Of a stretch of 64,000 nt of DNA, positions 1 through 11,800 are shown piece by piece. The notes beneath the pieces were generated by a model, which searched no databases, was not told where the DNA came from, and was given only the letters and a program-made list of their open reading frames with translations. The number at the start of each line of letters is the position of its first letter. Within the stretch, counting starts at the first letter, position 1. The DNA is taken from positions 3,844,001-3,908,000 of the forward strand of contig JAPTOF010000024.1 in the NCBI GenBank assembly GCA_028554755.1. The letters run 5' to 3'. The translations under genes and the position numbers were made by a program. This DNA is from Cordia subcordata. Lineage: Eukaryota; Streptophyta; Magnoliopsida; Boraginales; Cordiaceae.

Positions 1-1372
1 GAAAAGGAGATTAGGGACACAGCCAACGGGGGCCTACTACTTTATCGTGATGTTATTGACAAGCTGTAGCCCGACCATGTTTGATTTGATTTGCAATTTT
101 AGGTCGTATGTTTCATTTATTTCAATGTTAACAAAAGGGTAATAACTCAATCTATCTTTGTACTTTTACATTACAGTTTATTTGATAGCCGTGTAAGGAT
201 ATAATTGGGAGTTGCTGGAATACTGTACAGAAGGGTCGGAATGGTAGAGGACCAAGGTACCTCTACTATGCGATGGAGTGGTTGAATGGCATCGAGCTGA
301 CCGTGGGATACGACAGTTTGAAATGCGCCCGCCCATCCCATAGGCCCCTAAATTGTTCGTGTCACAACACATTTGAAAAGGAAGGAGTTGCTGAAGGCCG
401 CGAACATGGCAAGTTGGCGTTAATAAATGGTGTTGCGGAGGACAGGCTAGATCCGGTGCACCTACAGCAGTACATGCATTGGTACCGACGCCGTTCCATC
501 ATCCGGATTGGCAATCCATCTTGGGTTCCTCGTCGTGCGGGATATCTTGCGACAACACAGGACAAGCATTTTTATGGTAAGTTTATCAATTGGTTATTGA
601 CACACTTCATGTATTTGTCAGGGAGTATAATATGAATTCAAGCTTTTTACTATATATGTTGTGCAGGCTTTAACCTTGGGCTGTGCATTTCACCATAAGC
701 TGCGTGCTTCCTAACAGTACACCCAGTGTACGTTGGTGCAGGAGCGTTTCTGGCCGGAGATGGATCATGTTGTGTCCAAGACGTAGTGGGTGCTGAAGCA
801 GATGAGGAACGATGACATATTGGCCACGCCCTCATATTTTGACCTGCCGGATACATTGACCCAGCCAATGACACAGACACAGTGGTCTTAGCCACCCCCG
901 ACGTACTCGTAGACCCAGACGTCCCCATAGCCCGCCTCGACATACTATGAGCAACAGACCCATACACCCCCATAGCAGGCCCATCATCATACCAGTGGGC
1001 CCGTACCCTCCCACAGCAATCTATCCCGACTTACCAATGGGGGTGCAAGTCATATCCACCACAACCCATACAATGGACCAGCCGAGGCCCAGTGGATCAT
1101 CCTACATGTAGTTTACCCCGGCTAGTCAAGGCATCCCTCCGTTTACATCGAATCTATCCGCTTTTTTACATCCACCTATGTCATCCCCATTTGTGTACAA
1201 GACAACGCAAATGAACATGCCCCCAACAGCATCGACAGGGACCCAGTATGCCCATTTAAAAGGACACGATGAGGCGGATCCTTCTACCTCCCCCCTGCGG
1301 GTTGAAGACTATCTTGCCCCATCCCAAGACGAGCAGGGTGAGAAGCAAGATGGTGATCAACGTACTGACTAG
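1..1372 (+). pseudogene. plant mobile domain (PMD/MAIL1-like) protein, MULE-borne, broken
   Basis: Conceptual pieces match the C-terminal half of PMD proteins: YRDVIDKL followed by a stop and PDHV near 35-80, then IRQFEMRPPIP near 305-346, then YMHWYRRRSIIRIGNPSW near 473-525, and a Pro/Thr/Ser-rich tail ending near 1372. PMD proteins are either silencing-related host proteins or passengers of transposons; the neighbouring MULE transposase favours the transposon-borne class. The pieces lie in different frames, with at least two stops (around 70 and 344), and some breaks may be unrecognised introns. The N-terminal half is off the left edge. No function is expected. Confidence 0.6.
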
Positions 1373-1967
1373 GGTAGGGATCGACAGGCCATGATTGAGG
1401 ATTTGCCACCAGAGCGAGCAGAAAAGCTCCTGGCTACCTCGCAGCTAGGATTAGTCTAGCCCTCTCACGCAAAGAAGTGACATCCTCCAACATGTGGGAC
1501 AAGATAGCTTGTTTCTTTTATTCTTTTTTGTCATTTATTATTTTATGTAATTTATCCTTACTTGTATATATATATGAATTCTTTACCTTTAGCAAACAAG
1601 TTTAACATGTGTTACAATGTGAAATTCGTAATTACTACTGCACCAACATTACATCAAACATTACAATCCAAAATACATTGAACATTAAAGTAATTCAATA
1701 CTTTAAACATTACACATAGTGAATACAATATGATACATTTATATCAAACATTATTACAAGCTACATGATGGACAAAGTTTATCACAACTATTATGGTGCG
1801 AACTTAGTTTGATTTTGGGGGTACCTGGCAACGTTGTGCCCCGGTTGACTGCAATTTGAACACTTTCGTCTAGCAACTTGATCCGAGTGATCCATCTCAT
1901 TAGGGATACGTCTACCCCCTGCAGGTCCTCTATTTCTCTACCACAAGCTGCCTGGATTAGGTTGTAA

Positions 1968-4209
1968 TTACCATGCAAGTGTCTTAGGCCAATAATCAAC
2001 GTGTCCCAATGGTTGAAGTAGGATGGAATATGTAGTCTTATATGCTTCCACCTTATATTCAAGCGGAAACAAGTTTGATGATATTACATTCAAATAGCAT
2101 GCTACTGCCTGGGCATGCGAACCTGGCAAATGATAAGCTATCCACTTGCAGCAGGTACATGTCTTCTCGTAAAACCTGACCACTTGTACAGGACATCTGT
2201 TAGTGAACGATTTCAACAACCGGCCAATCTGTACTGTACATGTTTCGTAGTGAAAATGGAACACGTTTTGAAAGTGTGGCTTTGCCTCCCATTTGTCAAA
2301 CAATTCTCTCACTCTAATCGGGACAACAAATTCTTGTCCTGCCAAGTGCCTCGCATGTATAGACCGATTGTAGAAGTATTCGGTGCACTTCATAAAGTGT
2401 GCGATACTAACACTATGATAGGCAAATAGCTCGCCCCAACAAGGACACCGTTGAAACACTCCACACTGTTTGTAGTCATCATACCCCATCGATAACCTCT
2501 ATCAATACACAGCGTCCACCTCTCCTGGTCTATATTGGTGAGATAGTCGTATACCCATCTACAAGCCCCGCTTGGTGTTGGGTCAACTTCCAAAATTTTC
2601 CGCGTTACTTCTACATGTTTGTGAACTTGATTTTCCTTATCAGCTCTCTAACATAAGTCCTTTATATACTAGTTGTGGAACTGTTTCATGACATTGATTT
2701 TGAGGTGCCTCAAGCATATCTAAGGCTTCCCCCGCAATTGCCCATCAGATGAGATACGATTTACGACAGCAAAAATTCCTGCATGTCTATCAGACACTAT
2801 ACAAATCTCCTCCATATCATGGAGAAAATGTATCCGTACCTGTTAAAGAAACCATGGTCAATTATATGTTGTCTCTACATCGACAATTGCAAACGCTAGC
2901 AGTAAGATCTGCCCGTTCGTATCAGCTGTTAATGCTGTTAGAAGATGTCCCTTATATTGACCGCGCAGGTGGGTCCCATCGAGAGATAGCACTAGACAAC
3001 AATGTTTCCACACTGCAATGTATGGTGCAAATACCCAAAACATATAATTGAACATTTTGCTTCCTTGCATCGATCCTTGGAAGAACTTGTATGTTACAAC
3101 TATCCTCAGATTAGTTGCCTTGACAACTCTAAAAACCATGGAAGTAACTTGTACGACTCGTCCCGATCGCCGTACACCATTTCGGTGGCCTTATTTCGGC
3201 CACACCATGCCTTCCCGTATGAAATGTTCACGTGAAAGGTGTCCATAATGTGTGTGCGTACAAAACCCATCTCGAAATTAGGTTTCTATTTTACGAAGTG
3301 CATAACCATATATTCGACTAGCACAGCGGTAACATTTTTATGGTTGGACCTTCGTCTATCACTAAAGTAATTATGCACACCCCAATACTTTGTTATTTCA
3401 AATTGGTGGTGTGTGAATTTTCGAATTGCCCTCAATTCCCACCTACATGGATTTTTAAAGTTGGAAGCATTTACACAACAAACAAGCCATAAATCTGGTT
3501 CAGATCTCTTGACTTTGTATTCACGTTGTACTTTTATCGAATACATCTGAACCGCTTGAATCATGTCCTTCTTGGACAGGAAAACCACTCCTTTGGCCAA
3601 TTCCTTCTCGTTCTCGTCCCAAAATAAGTGCCTTTTGTGCTTCTCTATACTATTCATATAATATTCTTGACTAACGGTATGGAACTGAGCAATTTCAAGT
3701 ACATTGTACATTGGTACCGCACCGCCACTGGATCTTGCCCCACCTGATGGCCCTTTACATTCAGCATTAACGTTCCCAAGTTTTGAATTGCCATCGAAGA
3801 CATCATCATCATCGTACCAAGCATCATTCTCGTTCAGGGCCATGTCCTTATCTTCTTCATCGGGTTCAGACTGAAATGTGTCCATATTCAAGTCCACCCT
3901 CACACTATGAGATGGCCCTGGTATGTAACTCCCGGCAACAATGTAATGTGATGGTTCGACATTCAAGTCGAGAACAGTGCCATTACGCTGGAAATCACTG
4001 CTTTGTTGTTGGATGTACACGTCATCTACCTTTACTTCAAAAATAACGTGAGCATTATTCATGTTATTATCATCACAAGCTGTCCGAAACACGTCAATCA
4101 AATCTTCATCGTTGCTGATTACCACCTCACTAAAATATGGATACTGTAACTGTACGACTCCCGATTGGAAATGATGCGATAGCTCAACCCTGTTGATGCC
4201 ATAACGCAA
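1968..4209 (-). pseudogene. MULE transposase (MURA/MuDR family), broken
   Basis: Read on the minus strand from the ATG at 4209. About 307 residues are open: an N-terminal PB1-like region, an Asp-rich acidic stretch, then the MuDR DNA-binding-like segment containing FLSKKDMIQAVQMYSIKVQR and a CRWELRA motif. After a break, 3139-2858 carries the MULE DDE core: LSLDGTHLRGQYKG (first Asp) and TADTNGQILLLAFAIVD. The next acidic motif, IVSDRHAGI, follows near 2790. Near 2593-1968 come the NSVECFN motif and a SWIM-like Cys/His segment (CTCCKWIAYHLPGSH). Frames shift at least three times, so it cannot make a working transposase. It would have cut and pasted the surrounding element. Confidence 0.8.
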
Positions 4210-4554
4210 ATTAATCTTCTCACAGACGCCATAAACAAATTCATTTTATTATGTTTCATGTGTTATTTTGACCTTACGAACAGGTTTCGTAGTTTTATAA
4301 TTGATACCGTAAAGGCCATTAATTTTTTTCTCCGTCGAAATATAAACGAACAGAGACTGCATTCATATTTTTTGACTGATTAAAAAATATTAGAGAATAG
4401 TATAGAAGTATGTATGCGTAGAAGGGAATTGGAGAGATTTTCGGCGTTTCGAATATTAAGGAAACTGGACGGATTATATATGGGTAATAAGAAATTTGGA
4501 TCGGGGATGTTGGACCTTCCGAGAATGAAAGGGCAGGGATTAAATGGGGTCAAG

Positions 4555-4755
4555 CCATTTAGGGTCGGCAGGTGGATTACCGTTCAAAGGGAAGTAATGC
4601 TATAATGAGCAGTAATAAAGCAAGCCATTTAGGGTCGGTAGGTGACTTACCGTTCTACAAGATTCCTGTTGACAATGTATCAGATGGTAAGTCACTTGTC
4701 ATTTAATCAAGATATGCTTTGACAACGTGGCGGCAGGTGACTTACCAAATAGGAA
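4555..4755. repeat. subterminal repeats of the MULE (GGTAAGTCACCTACCG-type)
   Basis: AGCCATTTAGGGTCGG followed by C/T-AGGTG occurs at about 4554 and 4623, and related GGTGACTTACC/GGTAAGTCAC copies lie near 4640, 4684 and 4735 in both orientations. The unit is itself close to palindromic. Clustered short repeats just inside a MULE end are probable transposase-binding sites; this role is inferred from position. Confidence 0.5.
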
Positions 4756-4906
4756 ATTTTTGAAACAAATTTAAAAAGTAGAGTATTTTTACAATAAAAA
4801 TTTAAAATAAGGGTAGAAAAAAATTGCCCAAAGACAAATACCATAAGGCTCCGCTGCTCGTGTCCACAAAGCCAATTACCTTTCCGACACCAGGGCTTTC
4901 AAATCT

Positions 4907-5855
4907 GAGAAAACGACTAAAATGGCCTCTTTTTATAAGTTATATGCTAAAATGACAAACTTTGTAAAGAAATAAGTAAAATAACCACCTTCTTGAAATC
5001 GTGTCTTGAAGACACGTTTTTCAGTAGTAATTACGGGCCTTGTCACGAGATGATGTGGAAGATATCTACCACGTTAAAATCGTGTCTCGAAGACACACTT
5101 TCAAAATCGTGTCTCGAAGACACACTTTCAATTTTTAGTTTATTTTATTTACTAAAATCGTGCTTTAGAGACATGTTTTTTTTAAGTTTCATATTTTTTT
5201 TATATTTTTTCTCATAGAAAATGAAGGTAAATAAAAAAACGTATTAGAAAAATTAAGGTAAGTGAAAGGTTTCTAAAATAATAATGAAAATTGAAAGTGT
5301 GCCTCGTAGACAAGGTTAGATGTATATTGATCATATATGCCCATAGACATTGTTCTAACTTAAGAAGAAGAAGAAGTACGAAGAAGTTAACTTAACTTTT
5401 GTATTATACAAGTTAAGTTAGAATAAGTGTTTTAGGCTTAGTTAATTTTAAATTATGTGTTCAAGTCATTCATTTTAATTGTATTTTAGAAACCTCTCAC
5501 TTACCCTTAATATTTCTAATACATTTTTTTTATTTTACCTTCAATTTCTATGAGAAAAAAATATAAAAAAATGAAACTTAAAAAAAAAATGTCTCTAAGA
5601 CACAATTTTAGTAAAAAAATAAAATAAAAATTGAAAGTGTGTCTCGTAGACACGATTTTGAAAGTGTGTGTTCGAAACACAATTTCAATGTAACAAATAT
5701 CTTCCACGTCATCTTTTGACAAGACACGTAGTTACTATTGAAAAATGTGTCTTCAAAATACGATTTAAAAAAAATAATTATTTTGCTCCTTTCTTCGCAA
5801 AGTTTGTCATTTTAGTATATAATTTATAAAAAAAGGCCATTTTGGTCGTTTTCTC
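4907..5855. mobile_element. foldback Mutator-type MITE in the SOS1 promoter
   Basis: 949 bp flanked by a perfect 9-bp direct repeat TTCAAATCT (4898-4906 and 5856-5864), the target duplication length of Mutator elements. The ends are inverted repeats starting GAGAAAACGAC and the arms, about 4907-5283 and 5478-5855, pair along almost their whole length. Each arm carries several GTGTCTCGAAGACAC-like palindromes; in the left arm a 26-bp unit (5077-5102, 5103-5128) is repeated exactly. The loop of about 200 bp contains a smaller hairpin near 5387-5424. No coding capacity. The right end is about 80 bp upstream of the TATA-like stretch of SOS1, so transcription through it could form a long hairpin RNA (inference). 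Confidence 0.85.
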
Positions 5856-5936
5856 TTCAAATCTAATCTATACTGGGAACAAATGATTGTTTAATAATCA
5901 ACAATAACAACACTACAAGACATCATCATCATCAAC

Positions 5937-5962
5937 TACTATATATATAATATATATAATCA
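5937..5962 (+). promoter_or_regulatory. TATA-like stretch of the SOS1 promoter
   Basis: An ATATATATAATATATATAAT run about 140 bp before the SOS1 ATG, followed by a CT/AC-rich leader that ends in an A-rich stretch before the start codon. Placement is right for a plant core promoter; the transcription start is not visible from sequence. Confidence 0.45.
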
Positions 5963-6098
5963 GCATATACATGATACACTCTACTCAGATAAGTACCAAA
6001 ACATCACTGTACTACTCCGTTGAATTGATCGCAGCTTTTACTCATTTCACATCTCAGATAATCCAAAAAAGGAAAAAAAAAAGAACAAGAAAAGAGAA

Positions 6099-7632
6099 AT
6101 GGCGTCAGTGATAACGGCGTTGCCGTTTAGAGTACTGGAGGAAGAGGAGCTGCCGTCGTCCGAGAGCTCCGACCCGACGGACGCGGTGATCTTCGTCGGA
6201 GTAAGCTTGGTGCTGGGGATCGCGTGCAGACACGTGCTCAGGGGGACTAAAGTGCCCTACACTGTTGCTTTGCTCATCCTCGGCATTGGTCTCGGTTCCT
6301 TAGGTTTGATCTTCGAATTTTTTTTTCGGCTAATTTCATTTATGGAGTTCGAGTTAAAGCTTGTAGTTTCACTATTGAATGCTTCTCCAGAAGTTGCGAT
6401 TTTGATCCATCACTTATTTCTCCGTCTGATATGAGGCTCGTTTGAATTGATTTTATCTTTAGAAACTTTTGAGAGAAGTGCTTTTCCAAAATGTTTAAAT
6501 TTATGATTTCTAGAAAAAATCCTCTTTGAGTACTTTTGAGGGATTTTTTTGGGAAGCCAATCTAAATTCTTGTTACAAAATTTTAGATGAAAAAAGTCAA
6601 TCTAAATGGACAAGCAGAGGAAAAAGACTAGAAATTACTTTTATGTCCACGAAATCATTTTCTCTAAATTTGGGGATACTAGTAGTAATATGGCTTTTGG
6701 AACATTAGAGATCATTTTGAAAAATTAATTGTGCACCGCTAGTTAAATTTGGGATATTCATAGATCGTTTTTGAAAATTTAGGTACTTGTATAAATGAAG
6801 AAGAGGATAATTAAGTGCTATGAAGTCAGACCATGAATTGCTAATGGAATGAAAGCTTGTGTTGCTTTCACCCTTTCTCTATTGATCCTCTCCAGTGGCG
6901 TTGAAATTCATCCTACGTAGTAGCTTCAGTAATAGTTGCTATGGAGGTCCATATTTGGAGCCCTGGAGTTTTCTTTATTGATAGTTCTACAATAATGTAT
7001 TGTCTCGGATGTTTTGCCATTTGTCACTCTAGCTGGCTAATTAAGCAGCAGCTGAAGCTACTGTATTATTTTGAAGAAGATTTTGCAACACAAATCATTC
7101 CATAACTTAACTCCTCCATCATCTTTTGCCCCTCCAATGAACTGCTAAAGGCCTGCTAGAGCAGATCATTTCATTAGAGTTGATATATTTTTTCTTTTGT
7201 ATATAGCTCACGTTGGTGACTATTATAGCTATCAAGAATTTGATCCATAATATATTCATGCACTTCTTTATTACATTGTATAATTAACTGCTTGTATTCC
7301 ATGATACTCATTTACATTGCTTTTCATTTTCCTAATTCATATATCACGCTGCAGAATATGGAACAAGTCATCGGCTGGGAAAAATAGGGGATGGCATTCG
7401 TCTTTGTAAGTTCGGTTTGAATTCTTCTCTATAGATGCTTTAATAAAGGCCGTGGACTGCAAATATTTTGGTTCTAATTCCTACCGGAATGCTTTCTCTA
7501 TGGTTAAGTTATCAATGGTCTGACGTCTTCTTATATGCAGGGGCTAATATTGATCCAGACCTCCTTTTAGCTGTGTTTCTTCCTGCTCTTCTCTTTGAGA
7601 GTTCATTTTCAATGGAAATCCACCAGATAAAG
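6099..7632 (+). CDS. SOS1: SOS1 exons 1-3 (residues 1-116): N-terminus and first membrane helices
   Basis: Exon 1 (6099-6303) encodes an acidic N-terminus, then hydrophobic [20 protein letters not shown] and [17 protein letters not shown]. Exon 2 (7355-7405, only 51 nt) gives [18 protein letters not shown]. Exon 3 (7541-7632) gives [20 protein letters not shown] and FSMEIHQIK. In plant NHX proteins the FLPALLFES region corresponds to the segment where animal NHEs bind amiloride. Phases: the exon 1/2 junction splits the Glu codon of SLEYG, exon 2/3 splits a Trp codon, exon 3/4 is phase 0. Confidence 0.93.
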
Positions 7633-8782
7633 GTTCTTTTCTTTTATTCCTTTTCAGTTATTAATGCTCCATCTCGTTTTTCTTTTTTGTTTTTTTGTCC
7701 TCTTAAATTTTAGTTCCCCCCATTTGAGAGTTCATTTTCAATGCAAATCTACCATGTAAAATTTTCCTCTTTCACCAAACTTTCAAGTCTTGAATCTCTA
7801 GGAAACATGTCATTACCTCTCCTTGTCTCATCTCTCCCTATCGCTCATACTTTCTCCCTAAACCTCCGCAAGTGCGTAGAATCTCTCTGTCATGTTCTTG
7901 GTAGATAAACTGAAATCCAGATATTTGTAAATGAGAAATATTTATAGCATGAATCATGTTGATAAAAAGGTTCAATCATCAAATGCTGATTAGACATTTA
8001 AACCCCTGGTAATCAGAAGCAAAGAGTGGTACAGTTATCATCACTGTCCTTATTCTAAAATAAATGAACTTTCTGAGCAGTTGCCAAGTGAGGGACATTT
8101 TCAGCCCATTTGGCTTTGTTTTCTTAAGCTGTTTATAAGTAATTGATGATTATAAGCAGCTTTTGATGCTTAAATGCAAATGATGAATAAGCAGAGAAGC
8201 GTTTGAATAAAATGTGCTTATAAGCTGTTGACATGTTTTGTAAATATATGCTTACAAACAATAGTGTTTATGAAAATGATTAAAAGGACCTTTCATTAAC
8301 AATATTGTGAAAGAGAAAATAGTTTTTAAGGGATACAAGTGTCTTTTTATTTGGCCAACTCCTGTTGTTATAAGCAGCTTAGGGGGGAAAAAAAGGAGTT
8401 AGGAGGTGGTGCTTTGCTTGTAAGCACAATTTTGGGAAATCCAGTCCAATACAGTATCCGGCATGAAATGAAGTGCTGTTGGATAACTAATACAACCTGC
8501 CACATTAAGCATGTAGGTTAAACTGTTTGATTAGGAGCTGTTATTGGTACTATAATTTTAACTGTGTATCTCTGGAAATATGAAATTAACATAGCATAAT
8601 TTTATGTAGTTTTGTTGAGGGAAAGGAATAGCTGTAGCTAGTTGAACTTGTAATGGTTAGTTATGCCAGATGGCAGTTAGTTAAGCTCAACTTGTAAGCA
8701 TGACTCTACCAATGTACTACTATAAATAGATACCTCATGTAACTGATCTATAATAGAAATACAGTTACTTTCTTTCATCATG

Positions 8783-8821
<39 letters not shown>

Positions 8822-11800
8822 TTCCACAAGTTTTATATAATGTTCAACTAAAATAATTTTAGCAAAGTTATGATGCGCAACGGTTTTTCTCCTCTTGGGT
8901 TCTAATATTATTTAGTGATGCATTTAATCTCCTTTTACTGTGACAGAGATGTATAGTACAAATGGTGCTACTTGCTGGACCTGGAGTTCTTATCTCAACT
9001 TTCTGTCTTGGAGCTGCTTTAAAGGTTTGCTGAGCTCTGCTAACAGAGTTTACCGTTTTTTGTTTTCCCCTCGAATTAGCATTCAACTAATAACGGAATG
9101 CAGCTCATTTTTCCATATAACTGGAGCTGGACAACATCGTTGCTGCTTGGCGGACTTCTTAGTGCGACTGATCCTGTCGCCGTTGTTGCACTTCTGAAGG
9201 ACCTTGGTGCCAGCAAGAAACTGAGTACCATAATCGAAGGAGAATCTTTGATGAATGATGGGTATACCTATTTAATATCTTTTGGTATTAACTTTTTAAT
9301 GCCGAAGTTTGGTGAAAATAAGATGTTTTGACTATTTGTACCATTTTATAAGTAACACTTCAACTTGCACCCTCTCTCTCTCTCTCTCTCTCTCTTTTCA
9401 GAAAGAATAAATTATCAAATGTTAATATGCTTCTAATCTATTGCATTCTTCATTGCTTTCAGGACAGCAATTGTGGTATATCAGCTATTTCTTCGAATGG
9501 TACTTGGCTGGAGCTTTAATTTGGGGGCCATAATAAAATTTTTGGTGCAAGTCTCTCTTGGCGCGTAAGAAAAATTTACCTATGGTACTTGAACTTGGCA
9601 AATATAAATTGTCTTATTTTATTCTTTTCGTTGTTCCAGTGTTGGTATTGGTCTTGCTTTTGGAATAGCATCAGTGCTGTGGCTGGGCTTTATATTCAAT
9701 GACACAGTTATTGAGATTACATTGACACTTGCTGTGAGCTACATTGCTTACTTCACAGTATGTACTTCCATTCTTAACCTGGACTCTGAGGTTTCATTGT
9801 TAATTGTCTTGCATTTGTAGTTCCACTGTTGAGACATGTCAGTTGTTAGATGAACTTGTCATGCCTATATAGTTGTTGAGGATTTACTTTACTTTGTGGC
9901 TCTGTTTGTTGGATGATGGAAGATGATGCAAAAGTCTGCAGTCAATATGAAAGGGAATAGTATTAGCATAGGCAAAGTCATCTTATGGGGTACAGACAAG
10001 TTAGACGAGGGATTATATGCTTTTTGTCCTTCTCCTATGCTTTTCTTGTCTTCAATGATTTTCCTATTGACTTTTTGGCCATGGGTTTGCATCTCGTAGT
10101 GGTTTCAACTATACACTACTGACCATGTGTTATAATTTTTTTGCAGCTATTTTCGTTTGTCAGGTCTTGGTCCCCAAATCACTTCTTCCCCCCTTTGTCT
10201 ATAGCCAAAATGAAAATTTAGTATGCCATGTATTTTGTATCTCTGTAAAATAGCAATGCAGCATTCTGATGAACGGAGCCTGTTGCTACTCTTGGATTGG
10301 TCCATATTGTAGCGCTTTTTTAGTATGGTAGACTTGGTGCCTGCATATTTCCTTTCTTTAACTATAATGCCTGCTCACATTTAGAAAATCACAATGGAAA
10401 AATTCTGTTACTTTTACCTTGGCTACTTTAACTTGCTGCAAAACTGGGATTGAAATCTTTGTGACAGGCTCAAGAAGGGGCAGATATCTCTGGTGTTTTG
10501 ACAGTGATGACTTTAGGAATGTAAGCAACAACCTTTTCGCTGGTGTATTTCCTTTGCTTGCAGAAAGAGCTCTCTTAATTTGATGCTCGTGAACAGGTTC
10601 TACTCTGCTGTCGCTAAAACTGCTTTCAAGGGTGAAAGTCAAGAAAGCTTGCACAACTTTTGGTACTCTTTTATACTTTTCATTTTATTGTTAAAATCTC
10701 AAGCTTTAAATAGTACAATGAATGAGGAAAGAAAGGAAAAAAAAATTAAAAAAAACCATGCTTCTTGTAGAATCTCTTGACAAAAGGTTTCATTTGCCTA
10801 GGCTTTTATACTATCTCTATCATTTAAGTTCTAAAGTTAATCACATTCAGTGTAGAATCTGCATGTATATTGGAAAATGCATCAAAGTAGAAAGAGCAAC
10901 ACAGGAAATGACGAGAATGACAAAGAATCTTTCAACATCAATACTTTTGAGACATTTTTAGGTTAAGCTATTTCCTGACTTTAGTCAAAGCTGTGACGTG
11001 CATACTTTACCGATCGATTGATCAGGGGAAAACTTTATATCCTTGTTATAGATCAACACTGTACTTAATCAGATGATAAATCTAAGGCAATTAATGCCAG
11101 AAGGCCTTTCAAGTAAAAATATTGCTTTTTGATGACATTATGAGGGTAACTCCAACAGCTGCTTTGAACTTCCTCCCCAGCAAATAGAGGGAAGCATTTA
11201 AGAAAAAGTGCCTCCTATAGATTCCCTACAATTATCTCTAGATGTGGAAATATTCAACTCATTGCCTAAATTGATTTTGAACATCTCCGTGTATAGAGAT
11301 AGCAAACCAATTCCCTACATCCCAATATCACCCAAAGAAAAAAAACAGAAAAAGAAATTCCTTCAACAATCAAATAAAAATCATAAAATAGAATGTCTAA
11401 TAAAAATTAAAATAAAAATATAATAAAGCATAAACAAAAACTTAAAGTTTCCAAAAATTTTTAGATAAAAATAATATTATTAAAAATTAAAATATTAAAA
11501 ATTATATTTGTGATTAAAAATGGAAAACATCATCACGAAAAATTAACAAATATAAGTGAAATAAATATAATATGATTAATAAAAGTTAAGAAGAGATATT
11601 AGAGTAAAACTAGAATAGAAATTTCCTGAAATAAAAGTTTGATTAAATGTAGGGAAACTGTTGGAGCAAAAATAAAATAGAGAATCCCTGCATGTAAGGA
11701 AATGCTACAAATTCCCTAGATGTTGGAGAAAAAATAGGCAACTTTTGGAGTTGGCTTGAGGAAATAATAGATTCTAAATGGCAACCATAATGCAATCTTG

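Larger units (their letters stand above)
1..4829. mobile_element. Mutator-like element (MULE), autonomous type, decayed; left end outside window
   Basis: A MURA-like transposase pseudogene (minus, about 1968-4209) and a plant-mobile-domain pseudogene (plus, 1-1372) converge, an arrangement known from MULEs that carry a second gene. The right end is inferred at 4829, where AT-rich sequence finishes in a GGGCAATTTTTTTCTACCC-like end (read on the minus strand), a typical MULE terminus; the left end is off the window, so TIR pairing and the target duplication cannot be checked. Both genes carry stops and frame breaks, so the element is dead. The stretch 1373-1967 between them is AT-rich and holds no gene I recognise. 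Confidence 0.75.

Noticed and set aside
3783..4046. Plus-strand reading frame opposite the MULE transposase
   Set aside because: It is a mirror of the transposase frame, His/Arg-rich from the antisense of an acidic stretch, with no domain.
5077..5760. CRISPR-like or regulatory array of GTGTCTCGAAGACAC units
   Set aside because: The units are irregular, lie in both arms of a foldback transposon and have no unique spacers.
8613..8775. Complete solo LTR with target duplication in intron 3
   Set aside because: The flanks (AGTTT and TGAAT) do not match, so only an LTR-like fragment is reported.
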